Source of the DNA: Myxococcaceae bacterium | GTDB lineage: Bacteria; Myxococcota; Myxococcia; Myxococcales; Myxococcaceae | Length of the DNA stretch: 55,411 nucleotides | Direction of reading: 5' to 3' | Assembly (NCBI GenBank): GCA_004173515.1 | Contig: SECN01000011.1 | Span: 1 to 55,411 of the forward strand | In this document: piece after piece, positions 25,044 through 36,300 of the stretch | How positions within the stretch are numbered: the stretch's first letter is position 1 | Layout of the letters: each line of letters starts with the position of its first letter | Translations under genes and position numbers: made by a program | The notes under the pieces: model-generated | What the model was told of the DNA's origin: nothing | Seen by the model: the letters and a program-made list of their open reading frames with translations, nothing else | Database searches by the model: none

Positions 25044-26408
25044 TCAAAGCCCGAGCGCCGCTCGACACGTCTTCGTGTAGAGGTCCCGGAAGAGGTTGTC
25101 CGGGTCCGTGCGCTGCTTCACCGTCTGATAGGTCTCCCGGTTCCAGATGCTCCAGAAGGTCTCCTCGTCGTAGTAGTTGTACGAGATGAGCGTCTTGGTG
25201 CCGTTGACCCTTTGCAGCGCGTCCTCGAACTCCTTGTAGAGGTTGCGGCCCGGGGGCTGCGGGAGTCCATACACGGCGAGGTCGAGGAACAGCGGATCGC
25301 TCATGCCGGCCCACCAGTCCGGCGTCAGCCATTCATAGTCATGCACCCGGCGGAAGGGAACGCACCACACCGGGTAGTGGCGCATCTCGCGGTGATACCA
25401 GTCCATGAACTCGGCCGTGCGCGAGAACGGGACGAACACATCCACGATGACCGGTGGGTCCTTCTCCGGCAGCAGGAGGTTGTGGAACCGGTTCGCGGCC
25501 CTCAACACGCTGTCCGAGTGGATGAACTTGCCGAACAACGCGCGCGCCAGCAGGTTCTGGGGCCTCGCGTGGGTGACGCCCCGGTTGTAGCGGAAGAGGT
25601 AGTCGTACGTCGTGAGGTAGTCTTCCTGACGGCGCGGGATGGTTTCGCAATACGCCGTGAGCCATTCGTAGCGGCTCACGTAGGGGGCCTGCTCCACGAA
25701 GTGCCCCACGCACAGCACGTGCTTCGTGGGGGAGAAGATCTGCCCATCCAGGTAGTCGGTGTCCTTCGCGCTGAAGTGGCGCCAGATGGCCTGTTGGAAG
25801 GCTTCGAGCGTGGTGTACGTCTCATACGTCACGCGGACATAAGGGGCGGCGCGGACGAGCTTGAAGCGGATGCGCGACAGGATGCCCAGCGTTCCGAACG
25901 AGCCGTGCAGCATCTGGAACAGCAGCGGCTGCTCCGTGGGTGAGCAATTCAGCACCTCGCCCTTCGCGGTGATGACCTCGTATTCCAGACAGGTGTCGTG
26001 GAAGCCGCCCTGGCGGAAGGACATGGACTCGATGGAGCACCCCGCGATGGCGCCCCCAAGCGTGATGGTCTTGTGCTCGGGCACGATGAACGGCACGAGC
26101 CCCAGGGGCAGCGTGGCCTGCACCACCTGGTCGAAGGTCACCGCGGGCTCGGCCGTGCAGGTCATTCCCACCGGATCGATTTCGAGGATCTGATCCAGGT
26201 CCCCCAGGTCCACCTTCTCATCGCCGCGCCGCGAGTCGTTGCGCTTGGGCACCTGATGGGGCGGTGACTTCTTCTTGAAGGAGGCGGGCCCCGTCCCCTT
26301 GCGCTGCCGCAACTGCCGGGCGATGGCTTCGACCCTGGCCGCATGCAGCGCCTCCCGCGGTGCGGACTGCTCCGACCCACGCATGCTGGGCACCGGCTTC
26401 GTGGTCAT
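25044..26408 (-). CDS. FAD-binding oxidoreductase, DHCR24/DWARF1-like
   Basis: 454 residues. An FAD_binding_4 (VAO-type) domain spans about 50-240: DLDQILEIDPVGMTCTAEPA, LPLGLVPFIVPEHKTITLGG, AIAGCSIESMSFRQGGFHDT and EYEVITAKGEVLNCS. The C-terminal substrate domain ends NRETYQTVKQRTDPDNLFRDLY. The block order and spelling match delta24-sterol reductase (DHCR24) relatives, which reduce a side-chain C=C. Some myxobacteria make sterols, but bacterial homologues often occur without sterol genes, so the substrate is open. No membrane anchor is obvious. It stands alone, convergent with LysR and divergent from the beta-helix lipoprotein. Confidence 0.85.
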   Translation of the reverse strand: MTTKPVPSMRGSEQSAPREALHAARVEAIARQLRQRKGTGPASFKKKSPPHQVPKRNDSRRGDEKVDLGDLDQILEIDPVGMTCTAEPAVTFDQVVQATLPLGLVPFIVPEHKTITLGGAIAGCSIESMSFRQGGFHDTCLEYEVITAKGEVLNCSPTEQPLLFQMLHGSFGTLGILSRIRFKLVRAAPYVRVTYETYTTLEAFQQAIWRHFSAKDTDYLDGQIFSPTKHVLCVGHFVEQAPYVSRYEWLTAYCETIPRRQEDYLTTYDYLFRYNRGVTHARPQNLLARALFGKFIHSDSVLRAANRFHNLLLPEKDPPVIVDVFVPFSRTAEFMDWYHREMRHYPVWCVPFRRVHDYEWLTPDWWAGMSDPLFLDLAVYGLPQPPGRNLYKEFEDALQRVNGTKTLISYNYYDEETFWSIWNRETYQTVKQRTDPDNLFRDLYTKTCRAALGL

Positions 26409-26570
26409 CCGTCCCTCCGTCCTTCGTTCGCTGGAAGGGTGGGGACTCTACGGTGACGGGTGAGCCCCAGGCTGGCTTCACGAGGGTCCCCTGGCTGGTC
26501 GCCCGGCGTGCGGACGGACTGGGGCGGCGCAACTAATCGTCGGGTTTAGCGAGAATTCCGTGTTTTTTGT

Positions 26571-26588
26571 CCGGGTGTCGTGACCCGG
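26571..26588. repeat. inverted repeat in divergent intergenic region
   Basis: CCGGGT-GTCGTG-ACCCGG, a perfect 6-bp stem, follows a run of six T on the + strand and lies 30 bases before the start at 26618. It is in the 209-base gap between divergent genes, so it is more likely an operator or leader hairpin than a terminator. Nothing else clear was seen in this gap. Confidence 0.3.
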
Positions 26589-26617
26589 TTGCCCCCCAAC
26601 GAACGGAACTCCCCCTG

Positions 26618-29125
26618 ATGACTCCCCCGGTTTCCCCAATGCCCTGGCGCCATGCGCTCGTCCTGTTGCCGGTGTGGCTCACCCTGGCCTGCGGAGGCGA
26701 AGCGCCCCCGGAGATGCTGGCCACCACGGACCGTGCCCTGGGCACGCCCATCACCGTGTCCTTCCAGGACCAGGTGGCTCCGACGACCGCGTACACCGGC
26801 GTGTCGGACGCCACGCTCCTGCAGGACACCCCGACCGTGAACCTGGGCGCGGACGCGCTCCTCCGGTTGGACCGTGACTACCCCACCAGCTCCGGGAAGG
26901 TCGGCAACGCCCTGCTGCGCTTCGACCTGAGCGCCATCCCCACGAACGCGACGGTGCAGTCGGTCCGGCTGACCGTCAACGTGAGGAACTCCACCACGGG
27001 CGAGGGCTACTTCGTCCATGCCGCCGGGCGTGCCTGGACGGAGTCACAGGCCACCTGGAACCAGGCGACCAGCACCACCGCCTGGGCCACCGCTGGCGCC
27101 AGCGGCGCTTCGGACCGGGGCGCCACGTCCTTCGCCACGCTCATCCCGGGGACGACGGGTTCATACGGCGTGGACCTCAACGCGGCGGGGCTCGCGGCCG
27201 TGCAGGGCTGGGTGCAGAGCGCGGCCAGCAACCACGGCTTCGTGCTGGATGCCAACACCAACATGGACGGCCTGGAGCTGGACGCGTCGGAGGCCGCCAT
27301 CGCCGCCAACCGCCCGAAGTTGACGGTGACCTACGCGCTGCCGGACGAGCCGGCCAACCCCGGCATCCCGGGCCTGGACAACACGGGCAAGACGATTCCG
27401 GACACCAACTACGCCATCCCCACGGGCGCCATCTTCCTGGCCACGAACGGCAATGACAGCAACGCCGGAACGCAGGCCGCTCCGGTGGCCACGCTCAACC
27501 GCGCCATCGCGCTGGTGCCCGCCGCCGGGGGAACCATCGTGGTGCGCGGCGGCACCTACCGCGACTGGTTCAACAACGGCGCGGGCAACTACAAGGTCAA
27601 CACCAAGCCCATCACCTTCCAGGCGTATCCGCACGAGCAGGCCTGGTTCGACGGCACGGACCTGAAGCCCGCTTCGGCCTGGACCTCCGACGGCGCCGGC
27701 CACTGGTCCATGGACTGGAGCACGCCCAGCTTCTGCAACGGCGGCTACTACACGTACAAGTACGACGCCCAGCCCACGACGAACCAGGGCCCGTGCAGCC
27801 ACTTCGACATGTACGGCGATCCGGCGAACCCCGCCGCGGGCGATCCGCAGATGGTCTTCATCGACGGCGCGTATGTGCATGAGGTGAAGACGCTGGCGGA
27901 GGCCACGCCGGGCAACTTCTTCTACGACTGGACGAACCGCCGCATCTACATCGCGACCAACCCCTCCGGCCACACGGTGGAGGTGGCCGCGCGCCCTGTC
28001 GCCATGGTGCTCGGCACCACCGGCCACCAGGTGAAGGGGCTGGGGTTCCGGCGCTACGCGACGAACGAGTACAGCAACACCACGAACGCGGCGCTCTACA
28101 TCGGCGCGACGAACTCGCTGGTGGAGAACTGCGTCTTCACGGAGATGGCGGCTGGGTCGCTCAGCATCAAGCCCCAGGGCGGTGTCGTGCGCGGTTCGGT
28201 ATTCGCCAACAACGGCTTCACCGCCATCGGTTCCAACGGCTCCACCAACTCCGGCACGCTCGTCACGGACGGGCTGCTGCTGGAGGGCAGCGTCATCAAT
28301 GCCAACAACACCGAGCGCTTCGGCACCAACTGCTCGCGCTCCTGCGCGCAGGCGGGCGTGAAGATTGCCCACATGAATGGCTTCACGGTGCGCAACAACG
28401 TCTTCGAGAACAACCTGAACGGCGCGGGCTTCTGGTGTGACGAGGACTGCCGGGGCGGGGTGATGGTCTACAACATCTTCCGCAACAACAAGATTGGCAT
28501 CTTCTACGAGGTCTCCGACACCGGCATCATCGCGTCCAACCTCATCTACGACAACACGTACGCGGGCATCCAGGCGTGCTCGTCGAACACGAAGATCTAC
28601 AACAACACCCTGGTCAACAACGCGGCCATCAACCTCTGGATCTACGATGATTCGCGCAACGAGCAGGACAAGCGGGGCTCGGACATCGGTCCGGACACGG
28701 TGAACGTGGAGGTGTCCAACAACATCCTGTCGGGTGGGAACATCACCACCCTCAAGGCGTCACGCTCCGACAGCAACTTCACCAACACCGGCCCGAACAC
28801 GTTCTTCTCCAGCCTGGACTTCAACAGCTACTACCGCTCCGGCGGTGGCACGAAGTCGTTGATCAACTGGGTGGACACGGGCGGCGTGAACTACACGTCG
28901 CTGGCCGCCGTCCGCACCGGCCGTGGCTGGGAGAACAACGGCCATGACTTCGCGTCGGGCGGGGACCCGTTCTTCGTCAACCAGGCGCTGCGCAACTACG
29001 TCGTGCGCTCCACCAGCGCCGCGTACAACAGCGGCCGCCCGCTGCCCGCGGATGTGGCGCAGGTGCTCGGGGTGCCCTCCGGCACGGTGACGAGCCGGGG
29101 CGCGTTGAGCTGGCCGGGCCGGTAG
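26618..29125 (+). CDS. secreted lipoprotein with DNRLRE domain and parallel beta-helix
   Basis: 835 residues from ATG 26618 (MTPPVSPMPWRHALVLLPVW), signal peptide ending LTLAC with lipobox Cys. Residues about 45-235 form a DNRLRE-type beta-sandwich: ALLRFDLSAIPTNATVQSVR, AGRAWTESQATWNQA and GFVLDANTNMDG. After a linker, from about 270, GAIFLATNGNDSNAGTQAAP opens a DUF1565/beta-helix domain with Asn ladders (GFTVRNNVFENNLNGAG, NNKIGIFYEVSDTGIIASNL, TKIYNNTLVNN). Such proteins are exported and often act on polysaccharides; the catalytic site is not evident. Surface or matrix location is inferred. Confidence 0.85.
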   Translation: MTPPVSPMPWRHALVLLPVWLTLACGGEAPPEMLATTDRALGTPITVSFQDQVAPTTAYTGVSDATLLQDTPTVNLGADALLRLDRDYPTSSGKVGNALLRFDLSAIPTNATVQSVRLTVNVRNSTTGEGYFVHAAGRAWTESQATWNQATSTTAWATAGASGASDRGATSFATLIPGTTGSYGVDLNAAGLAAVQGWVQSAASNHGFVLDANTNMDGLELDASEAAIAANRPKLTVTYALPDEPANPGIPGLDNTGKTIPDTNYAIPTGAIFLATNGNDSNAGTQAAPVATLNRAIALVPAAGGTIVVRGGTYRDWFNNGAGNYKVNTKPITFQAYPHEQAWFDGTDLKPASAWTSDGAGHWSMDWSTPSFCNGGYYTYKYDAQPTTNQGPCSHFDMYGDPANPAAGDPQMVFIDGAYVHEVKTLAEATPGNFFYDWTNRRIYIATNPSGHTVEVAARPVAMVLGTTGHQVKGLGFRRYATNEYSNTTNAALYIGATNSLVENCVFTEMAAGSLSIKPQGGVVRGSVFANNGFTAIGSNGSTNSGTLVTDGLLLEGSVINANNTERFGTNCSRSCAQAGVKIAHMNGFTVRNNVFENNLNGAGFWCDEDCRGGVMVYNIFRNNKIGIFYEVSDTGIIASNLIYDNTYAGIQACSSNTKIYNNTLVNNAAINLWIYDDSRNEQDKRGSDIGPDTVNVEVSNNILSGGNITTLKASRSDSNFTNTGPNTFFSSLDFNSYYRSGGGTKSLINWVDTGGVNYTSLAAVRTGRGWENNGHDFASGGDPFFVNQALRNYVVRSTSAAYNSGRPLPADVAQVLGVPSGTVTSRGALSWPGR

Positions 29126-29145
29126 GTTCGTCCCTGTAGGAATGC

Positions 29146-29180
29146 GCGGGGCCCGGAGCCGGAAAGGGTCCGGGCCCTGC
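29146..29180. terminator. bidirectional terminator-like hairpin
   Basis: GCGGGGCCCGGA pairs with TCCGGGCCCTGC (12-bp stem with one G-T and one mismatch position, 11-base loop) between the convergent beta-helix and desaturase genes. The location suits a shared terminator; no U-run is present, as is common in high-GC genomes. Confidence 0.55.
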
Positions 29181-29198
29181 GTCGTTTCGAGCGGTGCC

Positions 29199-30281
29199 CT
29201 ACGCCGTGGGCGCTTCGAGTTGCCGCCGCAATTCGGCGGTGCTCACCGAGGTCATGCCGTCCCGGCCCTCCAGCGTCTGTCCATCCTCCGAGTAGAGCGC
29301 CGGACGCCGGTACAGCGTGCGCAGGGCATGCAGGTGGGGATAGACGATGGACGCGCGGGGGTTGAGCGCGCGCAGGTGCTGACGCAGGAGCGGCGCGTAC
29401 CGGGGGCTCTGGGCCGGGAAGATGTGGTGCTCCTGGTGGTAGCTGAAGTTGAAGTGCAGCCAGTTCATCACCGGGTGCGTCTGCACGCTGGCGGTGTTCA
29501 CGAAGGGGTTGTCCGTCTCCTCCGCCGCGGGCTGCATCCAGTGGTTGGTGGCGATGTAGATCATCAGCGTGACGTTGCCGATGAGCAGCGGGAGCACCAG
29601 CGCGTAGAAAGCGGCCCGGGGACCCAGGCCCCAGCCCAGCGCGCCCCAGCCGATGGCGAGGAGCACCGTGAGCACCCGTTCCCGCACGTGGTGCATGTGC
29701 ACGTGCCGGAACGCGGGCAGCCGGCTGTGGTACCAGAGGAAGGCCTGGCCCTGGGCGGTGAAGAAGACGCTGAAGCTGATGTAGCTGAGCCAGGTCCCCG
29801 ACCCCGGGGAGATGAGGTGGAACAGCTTCGCGAACCCCTGGGTGCGCCAGTCCGTCCGCCGGGGGAGGATGTCCGGGTCGCGGACGTGGACGTTGGCGGC
29901 GCTGTGGTGCGCCTGGACGTGCCAGGCCCGCCAGTTGCCCGGGGTCACCAGGAAGGGAGCGAAGCCCGCCCAGCCGAGCACGCTCTCCATCGTGCGGCTG
30001 TGGAACACCGAATGGTGCAGCGCTTCGTGCGCGGCGAGGCCCACGGCGGTGACCATCTGTCCCAGCACCAGCGCCAGGAGCAGACACGCCCAGTCGGGCA
30101 GGGGCTGGCTGCCGATGAGCCAGATCAACGCCGCCATCACCGGCACGAGTCCGAGCGCGACGATGCCGCGCAGGGGCTGGCGCTCGAAGGCCTCGGGGGG
30201 CAGGACGCGGCGCAGCTCCGAGCGCAGCCGCTTGGCGTCATCCGGAGGGATGGGAACCGGGGTCTCAGGAAGTTCGTTCAT
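29199..30281 (-). CDS. membrane fatty acid desaturase
   Basis: 360 residues of the integral-membrane di-iron desaturase family. All three histidine boxes are present: HEALHHSVFH, HVQAHHSAANVH and HQEHH. Four hydrophobic stretches flank them (for example GIVALGLVPVMAALIWLIG, LALVLGQMVTAVGLAAHEAL, LTVLLAIGWGALGWGLG). The protein would insert a double bond, or hydroxylate, on a lipid acyl chain in the inner membrane. It lies 27 bases after the large synthase gene on the same strand, so it is the third gene of that operon and probably modifies the synthase product. Confidence 0.9.
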   Translation of the reverse strand: MNELPETPVPIPPDDAKRLRSELRRVLPPEAFERQPLRGIVALGLVPVMAALIWLIGSQPLPDWACLLLALVLGQMVTAVGLAAHEALHHSVFHSRTMESVLGWAGFAPFLVTPGNWRAWHVQAHHSAANVHVRDPDILPRRTDWRTQGFAKLFHLISPGSGTWLSYISFSVFFTAQGQAFLWYHSRLPAFRHVHMHHVRERVLTVLLAIGWGALGWGLGPRAAFYALVLPLLIGNVTLMIYIATNHWMQPAAEETDNPFVNTASVQTHPVMNWLHFNFSYHQEHHIFPAQSPRYAPLLRQHLRALNPRASIVYPHLHALRTLYRRPALYSEDGQTLEGRDGMTSVSTAELRRQLEAPTA

Positions 30282-30308
30282 GGGGTCGTCCGGGGAAGGG
30301 ATGGGACT

Positions 30309-33300
30309 TCAGGCCATGGGGCGGGCGATGCCACCTTCGACGAGCATGAGCAGCCGCCCCGCTTCGTCATGCGCCGCCGCGCTGCCGCAGTGCAGGAGGT
30401 CCCCCTCCACGCGCGGTGCGAGCGCCCTCAGTGAGAGGTGCCGGGGCGCGCCGTCGTGCCGTGCGAGCAGGTCCCGGTCGAACGTGGCCCGCCCGACCTG
30501 GATGGGCGCGAACACGTCATTCGACACGCCCTCCACGTGCATGGCGCTCAGCCGCAGGGCCGCGTCCAGCACGAGCGCGGGGACGTGTGTTCCCGCCTGC
30601 CGGAGGGATTCCGGCATCCCGAGCCGCGCGAAGCGGGCGGTCTGTTCCAGGCGGATCTCCTCCAGGCAGTCGAACATCTTGCGCAGCTCGATGGGGGAGC
30701 CGCTGGCGCAGTGCGGGTCGTGCACGGGCTGGCCGTTGCCCGCCGCCAGGGCCGCGGCGAGCTGGGGCGTGGCCCGGGGAGGCTCCGCCGTCAGCGTGAA
30801 GCGGGCCTCGGCGTAGACCAGGTCGCGCTCCAGCACCACGCCGGACGCATGGACGATGTCGCCGGTGAGCCGGACCTGGACGCTATGATGGCCGGGCGCG
30901 TCCGTCAGCGGCGTGCACTCGGCGCGCAGGGCCTGTCGTGCTCCGGGCTTCACCCGGATGAAGCGGGAGAACCGCGCATCCTCGATGGTGACGGTCCCCA
31001 GCTCCGGGTGGCTGTCACCCAGCGCGCTCTGGAGCATCAGGTCCAGGGCCCAGGCCCCCGGCAGGGTGGGGGTGCCTCGCACGAGGTGGTCCTCCAGGCA
31101 GGGCACGCTGGCCGCGTCGACCACCAGCTCCTTGCTGGTGGGGCGTGGGGGCGGGACGGGCGAGGCCAGCACCTCCAGGTCGTAGAAGGCGCGCTCGCTG
31201 TCGGTGAGCTGCACGTTGATGGGCTGGCACGGCTGGCCGTCCACCAGTTGCAGGAAGAGCGCTGCGCCCTCGTCCGCGCGGATGCCTCGCAGCTTGCGGC
31301 TGGCCCCGAGCACCCGGTACTCCGAGCCGCGCGTCATGCCGATGCCGTCCCAGGCGAGCCAGCCCACGCTGCACCACTGGACCTCCTGGCGCGCGTCGCT
31401 GACCCAGGCGCAGAGCCGGTCCAGGGCCTCGTTGGCCGCGCCGTAGTCCGCCTGTCCGTCATTGCCGATGAAGCTGAACGCGGACGTCAGGACGTGGAAG
31501 GGCACCGGCCGCGCGAGGCGGTTCGCGCAGGCCTCGTGGAGGTTGCGCAGGCCAAGCAGCTTGGTGTCCAGCGTGCTCCGAAACTCCGAGAGCTTGCGGC
31601 GGTTCAGCTTCTTGGAGACCTGCGTTCCAGCGCCGTGGACCACGAGGTCCAGCCTTCCGTGTTCGCGCACGAGCTCCGCCACCACCCGGTCCACCTCCTC
31701 GAGGCGGGTGACATCCGCGGCCCGGTAGAGCATCTGGCCGGGAAGCCGCGTGAGCCCGTCGAGCGTGGTCCGCAGCTCGCGCACGGCGAGGTGCCGCTCG
31801 AAGCGCGCTCGCAACGCGGGCATGCGCTGGGTCCGGTCCCGGGCCAGCTCGGCGGCGTAGAACTCGCGCTCCACGGTGCCCAGGTCCTCGTCGCGGGCCT
31901 GGAGCACGCGCTCGGGGGCATCGGACGGGTCGCTGCGTCCCAGGAGCACGACCTTGCACCCGTAGCGCTGGAGGAGCGCCCCGGCGAGGACCGCGGTCAC
32001 GCCGCGGCCTCCTCCGGTGAGCAGCACCACGGAGCCGGAGTCGAGTCCGGTCGCGGGGCGGGCGGGCACTTCGGTGGGTTGGAGCAGCCGGACGCAGCGC
32101 AGCGCTCCCACGAAACAGACCTCGACGGGGGCGCCGTCCTCCTCCGCGCCGGTTTCGGTGGCGGCGCGCTCGAGCGCGGCCCGGAGCGGGAGCGGGGTCG
32201 TGGAGAGGGCCCGGATGTTCCTCGCCGGAACCTCGCGGCCCAGCGACTTGAGCAGTCCGGCGAACAGGCCTGTCACCGGGTGCAGGGTCCGGTTCGCACC
32301 GACGCCCCCGATGCACAGGCTGGCCAGCTCCACCGTTCCGGCGGTCAGCCCGGCGTAGGCGCGCCTCGCGCAGAGGAAGAGCAGCTCCAGGGCCTCGTGA
32401 CGCAGGGCCGTGTCCGCGACCACCGAGGCTTCGACCGCGACGGGCTCCAGCCGGCAGACCGCGAGGATGACCTGCGGCTCGAAGCCGAGCGCATCCAGGC
32501 CGGCCTCCGCCGTCTCCTCCCGTGAGAGGTCGATGCCGTGGATTCCCGCTCCGACGTCGGAGGCTCCCGCGTGCAGGATGTGGAAGTCGGGGCCGCATAC
32601 CGCCGGTGCGTGGGAGGCGAGCTCACGGGCCACGGACTCGTCCTGCGCGATGAACAGCACGCGCCGGCCTTGCAGCCGTGACGGTGCGCCGCTCCGGGCC
32701 GGACGCTCGACCAGGACCGGCGCGTGGTAGTGGATGGGCGCCGAGTGGTCGAAGCCTTCGGAGGCTTCCGGTGTCGGGAGCGCGGGGCCCATGGGGTGGA
32801 GCTGAAGCTCCCACTGAGCTCCCGTCGCGACTTCCGGATGGAAGCGCAACGTGGTGGCGCGTCCACTGGCGGCGGCGCGCACCGACCGGAGGACCTCCAG
32901 GGACTCCCTGGCCGAGTGCGGCGGCAGCGTGAGGTGCGGCCCGGCGTGGGCCTTCCCGTCGGTGGACATTCGCAGGTGGCACAGGGGCTTCAGGCCGCGC
33001 TGTTGCGCCTTCGCGGCCGTGGTGACCGCCAGCATCGTCATGCCCTCTTCAGGCGCGGAGCCAGCAGGCCCTTCTCCGGGGCGACGCACGTGGGGGCTGC
33101 CCACGAGCACCAGGTCGAATCCACTGGCCAGCAGGGCGCGCGAGGCCCGCAGCGACGCGGCCAGCGAGTGGCCCCCGGCGTCCACCACGAAGTTCGGCCC
33201 CTTGGTGTCGAGCACCCCCGCCATCCGTCCCGGGGTGACGTTGGGCATCATCCCCTGGAGCGTGTACGGCCCGGAGGGACGCAGCGTGCCCACCACCGCT

Positions 33301-36300
33301 TCATGGAGGCGCTCCGCCACGGGCAGGACCTCCGGGACGTGCCGCGCATGCTCACGCAGCCTGCGCCGGGTGGATGCGGCCAGCACGCGCTGGGTCGCCT
33401 CCACGCCCCGGCGCGTCTTCCCCTCCAGCCCCAGGACGATGGCGGTCCCCGCGCGCAGCGCGTCGAAGCCTTCGAGCTTCCGCACGAGCGAGTTCGCGAC
33501 GATGAGCCCCAGGTGCTGCGTGAGGTCCATGTCCTCGGTGATGTCCGGCAGCAGCCGCACGGACGCGGGCAGCCCGAGAGCGCCACGCTTGAAGCGCGCC
33601 CCCGGTGCGTCCGGCACCCCGTCCACCGGTGCTCCTTGCGCATCCGGGAACAGTCCCTCCGCGGCCACCACGACGAGGTCCTCACCCGCCGTCGGCGCGG
33701 CCCCGGGACGCGGTGCGCGTGCTCCCCCCTGATACTCCTCCAGCACCAGGTGCGCGTTGGTGCCTCCGAAGCCAAAGCCATTCGTGGCCGCCCGGCGCGG
33801 ATGGGCGCCGTTCTCCGGCCACGGCTGCTCGCGCGTGCTCACCTCGAAGTCCGGCCCGAGCGCGCGCAGACCGGCGCCCGGACGCTCGAAGTGGGACTGC
33901 GGTGGGAAGCGCCGGTGCTCCAGGGCCTTGCACAGCTTGATGACCGACGCCGCGCCCGCGGCCCAGCCGACATGGCCAATCAACGCCTTGACGCTCGCGA
34001 GCTGGAAGCCCTTGCGCTTGCCTCCGAAGACCCGGCCAATCGATTGCAACTCGGTGGTGTCCCCGGCCGGCGTGGCCGTGCCGTGCGCCTCGATGTACTG
34101 GATGGACGCCGGGTCGACCCGGGCCGCCGCGTAGCAGGCCTCCATCGCGGCCACCTGTCCGTCCGCGCGCGGGACGTTCGCGGAGCTGCTGCGCCCGTCG
34201 CTGGAGAGCCCCGCGCCACGGATGACGGCCTGGACCTTCAGGCCGGCCGCGACCGCATCCTCCAGGCGCATCAGGCCGACCACCCCCGCGCCTTCCCCGA
34301 AGATGACGCCATCCGCGCGCTCATCGAACGGCCGGCTGCCGGTGGCGGACAGGCCCTTGAACTGGGAGAACAGGCAACTGTTGCCCGGGCCCGGAGAGAA
34401 GACGCCGCCCGCGAACACCAGGTCGGCCTCGCCGCGCTCCAGGGCCTTCATCCCCAGCGCGATGGCATAGAGCGAGGACGCGCAGGCCGCGTCGAGCAGC
34501 ATCGTGGACACGCCCGGGCCCACCACCTCCGTCACCACCGCCTGGAGCGTGGGGTGCGGTGCCAGGTCGGAGGCCCGCGCCTGGACGCCGAGGGCCGCCT
34601 TCGCCGCGGCGTTCAGCGTGGCGAGTCCGGAGGCCGGCTCACCGCGCGCGCGCAGCAGGGCTTCTCCCGCCTCCAGGCACAGCGCGTCGTCGTATTCCGG
34701 CGACCCGTCCCCGGTGGAGCCGAGCAGACACTGGATGCGCCCCGGTGCGCGCGGCCCGGTGGACTTCAAGGTCTCCACCGCCTGCGCGAGCGCGATGGCC
34801 AGCAGCTTCTGCTCCCGGCCGTAACGCTGGAAGCGGATGGCCTCCATGCCGGGAGGCGGGACGAGGTCGGTGTCATGGACCCGCCCCGTGAGCAGCGTGT
34901 ACGTGCGATCCGGCGTGACCGCCGGACCCACGAAGTCCTCCACCTGTTCCGGATGGCGCACGCCCGTGTCGACGATGCCGCTGATGCCCTGCTGGATGTT
35001 CCTCCAGTAGGTCTCCGCATCCTTCGCCCCACCGGGAAGCATGCAGCCCAGTGACACCACCGCGATCTCCGGGACCCCACCGCCAGCGGCGTCACGCAGG
35101 GCCGGGGGCGCTTCAGGCCCGGAGGCGGGAAGCAGGCCCTCCAGCGAGGACAGGGCGACGGGCGAATCCGACGGGAGGATGCGCTGGACGATGCGCGACA
35201 GCCGTCCCCCCGTCCCACAGTCCACGAAGCGGGTGCAGCCCGCCCGGACCAGCGTCTCCACCGCGCCCAGGAAATCGAAGGGGCGCACCAGATGGGACGC
35301 GAGCGCCCCGGCCAGCTCGGCCTGGGTGCCGGCATACGCGCGCCGCTCGATGGGCGAATAGATGGGGCCGCGCGGCGGGTGCACCTTCAGCCCCGCGAGG
35401 CTCTTTCGAAACGCGGCGGCCGCGGGCTCGAGGCCCCGGTGATGGAAGGGGTAGCGGCTGGAGATGAAGGTGAGCCCCTTGCCCTGTCCTTCCAGGAAGG
35501 CGCGGAGCTGCTCCAGCTCCACGCGCGGTCCCGCGACCACGGTCTGGCGCGCGTGGTTGCGGCCGGCGACCTCCAGGCTTCGGGTTCCGCGCTCCTTCAG
35601 GGCCTGGACGGTCTCCGGTTCGGAGAGCGCGACCGCCGCGAGCGTGCCCAGCTCCTCCGAGACCTGCTGGAGCGCCTGGATGCGCAGGCACACCACCTCC
35701 GCCCCCGTGCGCAGGTCCAGCGACCCGGCCGCGGTCATCGCGGCGATCTCCCCGAAGCTGTGGCCCACGAACACGTCCGGCCGCATCCCCTGACGCTGCA
35801 TCCACCGGGCGCCGAGCACCCCGGACAGGAAGATGCCGAGCTGATCCAACAACGGCGTCCGCTCCAGCGCCCGCGTGACCGAGGCGACGTCCTCCGCCGC
35901 GAGCAGGGGCGTGATGTCCAGGCCCAGCGACCGGCACGCCTCCGAGACGGTCACCAGCTCCTCGCGCAGCTCCGGCTGGAGCGCCTTCAAGCGCAGGAAG
36001 AGGTCCGGCTCGAACGTGCCCTGTCCCGCGAACAGGAACGCCGTGGCCCCGGCGGGCAGATGCAGCTCCGGTTCCGGCGCAAGGGCGGGAAGGGTGACGC
36101 GCCGGGAGACGCCTCGCGCTTCGGGGTCCGCCATCAGGGACCTGACCCACTGTCGGACAGGTTCCGGGAACAGCGCCTGGAGGGCGCCGCCGCCCTGGAG
36201 CGCGCGGTCCTTGAAGCTCTTCGGGCCCTCGGGTTCGTGGAGGCTGGCCAGGGCCTCGAAGCTGCGCTGGAAGGACTCGGGGAAGGCGCGAAGGACGCCC

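Noticed and set aside
26560..26588. Rho-independent terminator from the T-run and CCGGGT/ACCCGG hairpin
   Set aside because: On the + strand the T-run precedes the hairpin, on the minus strand the tail is A-rich, and both neighbouring genes point away from it.
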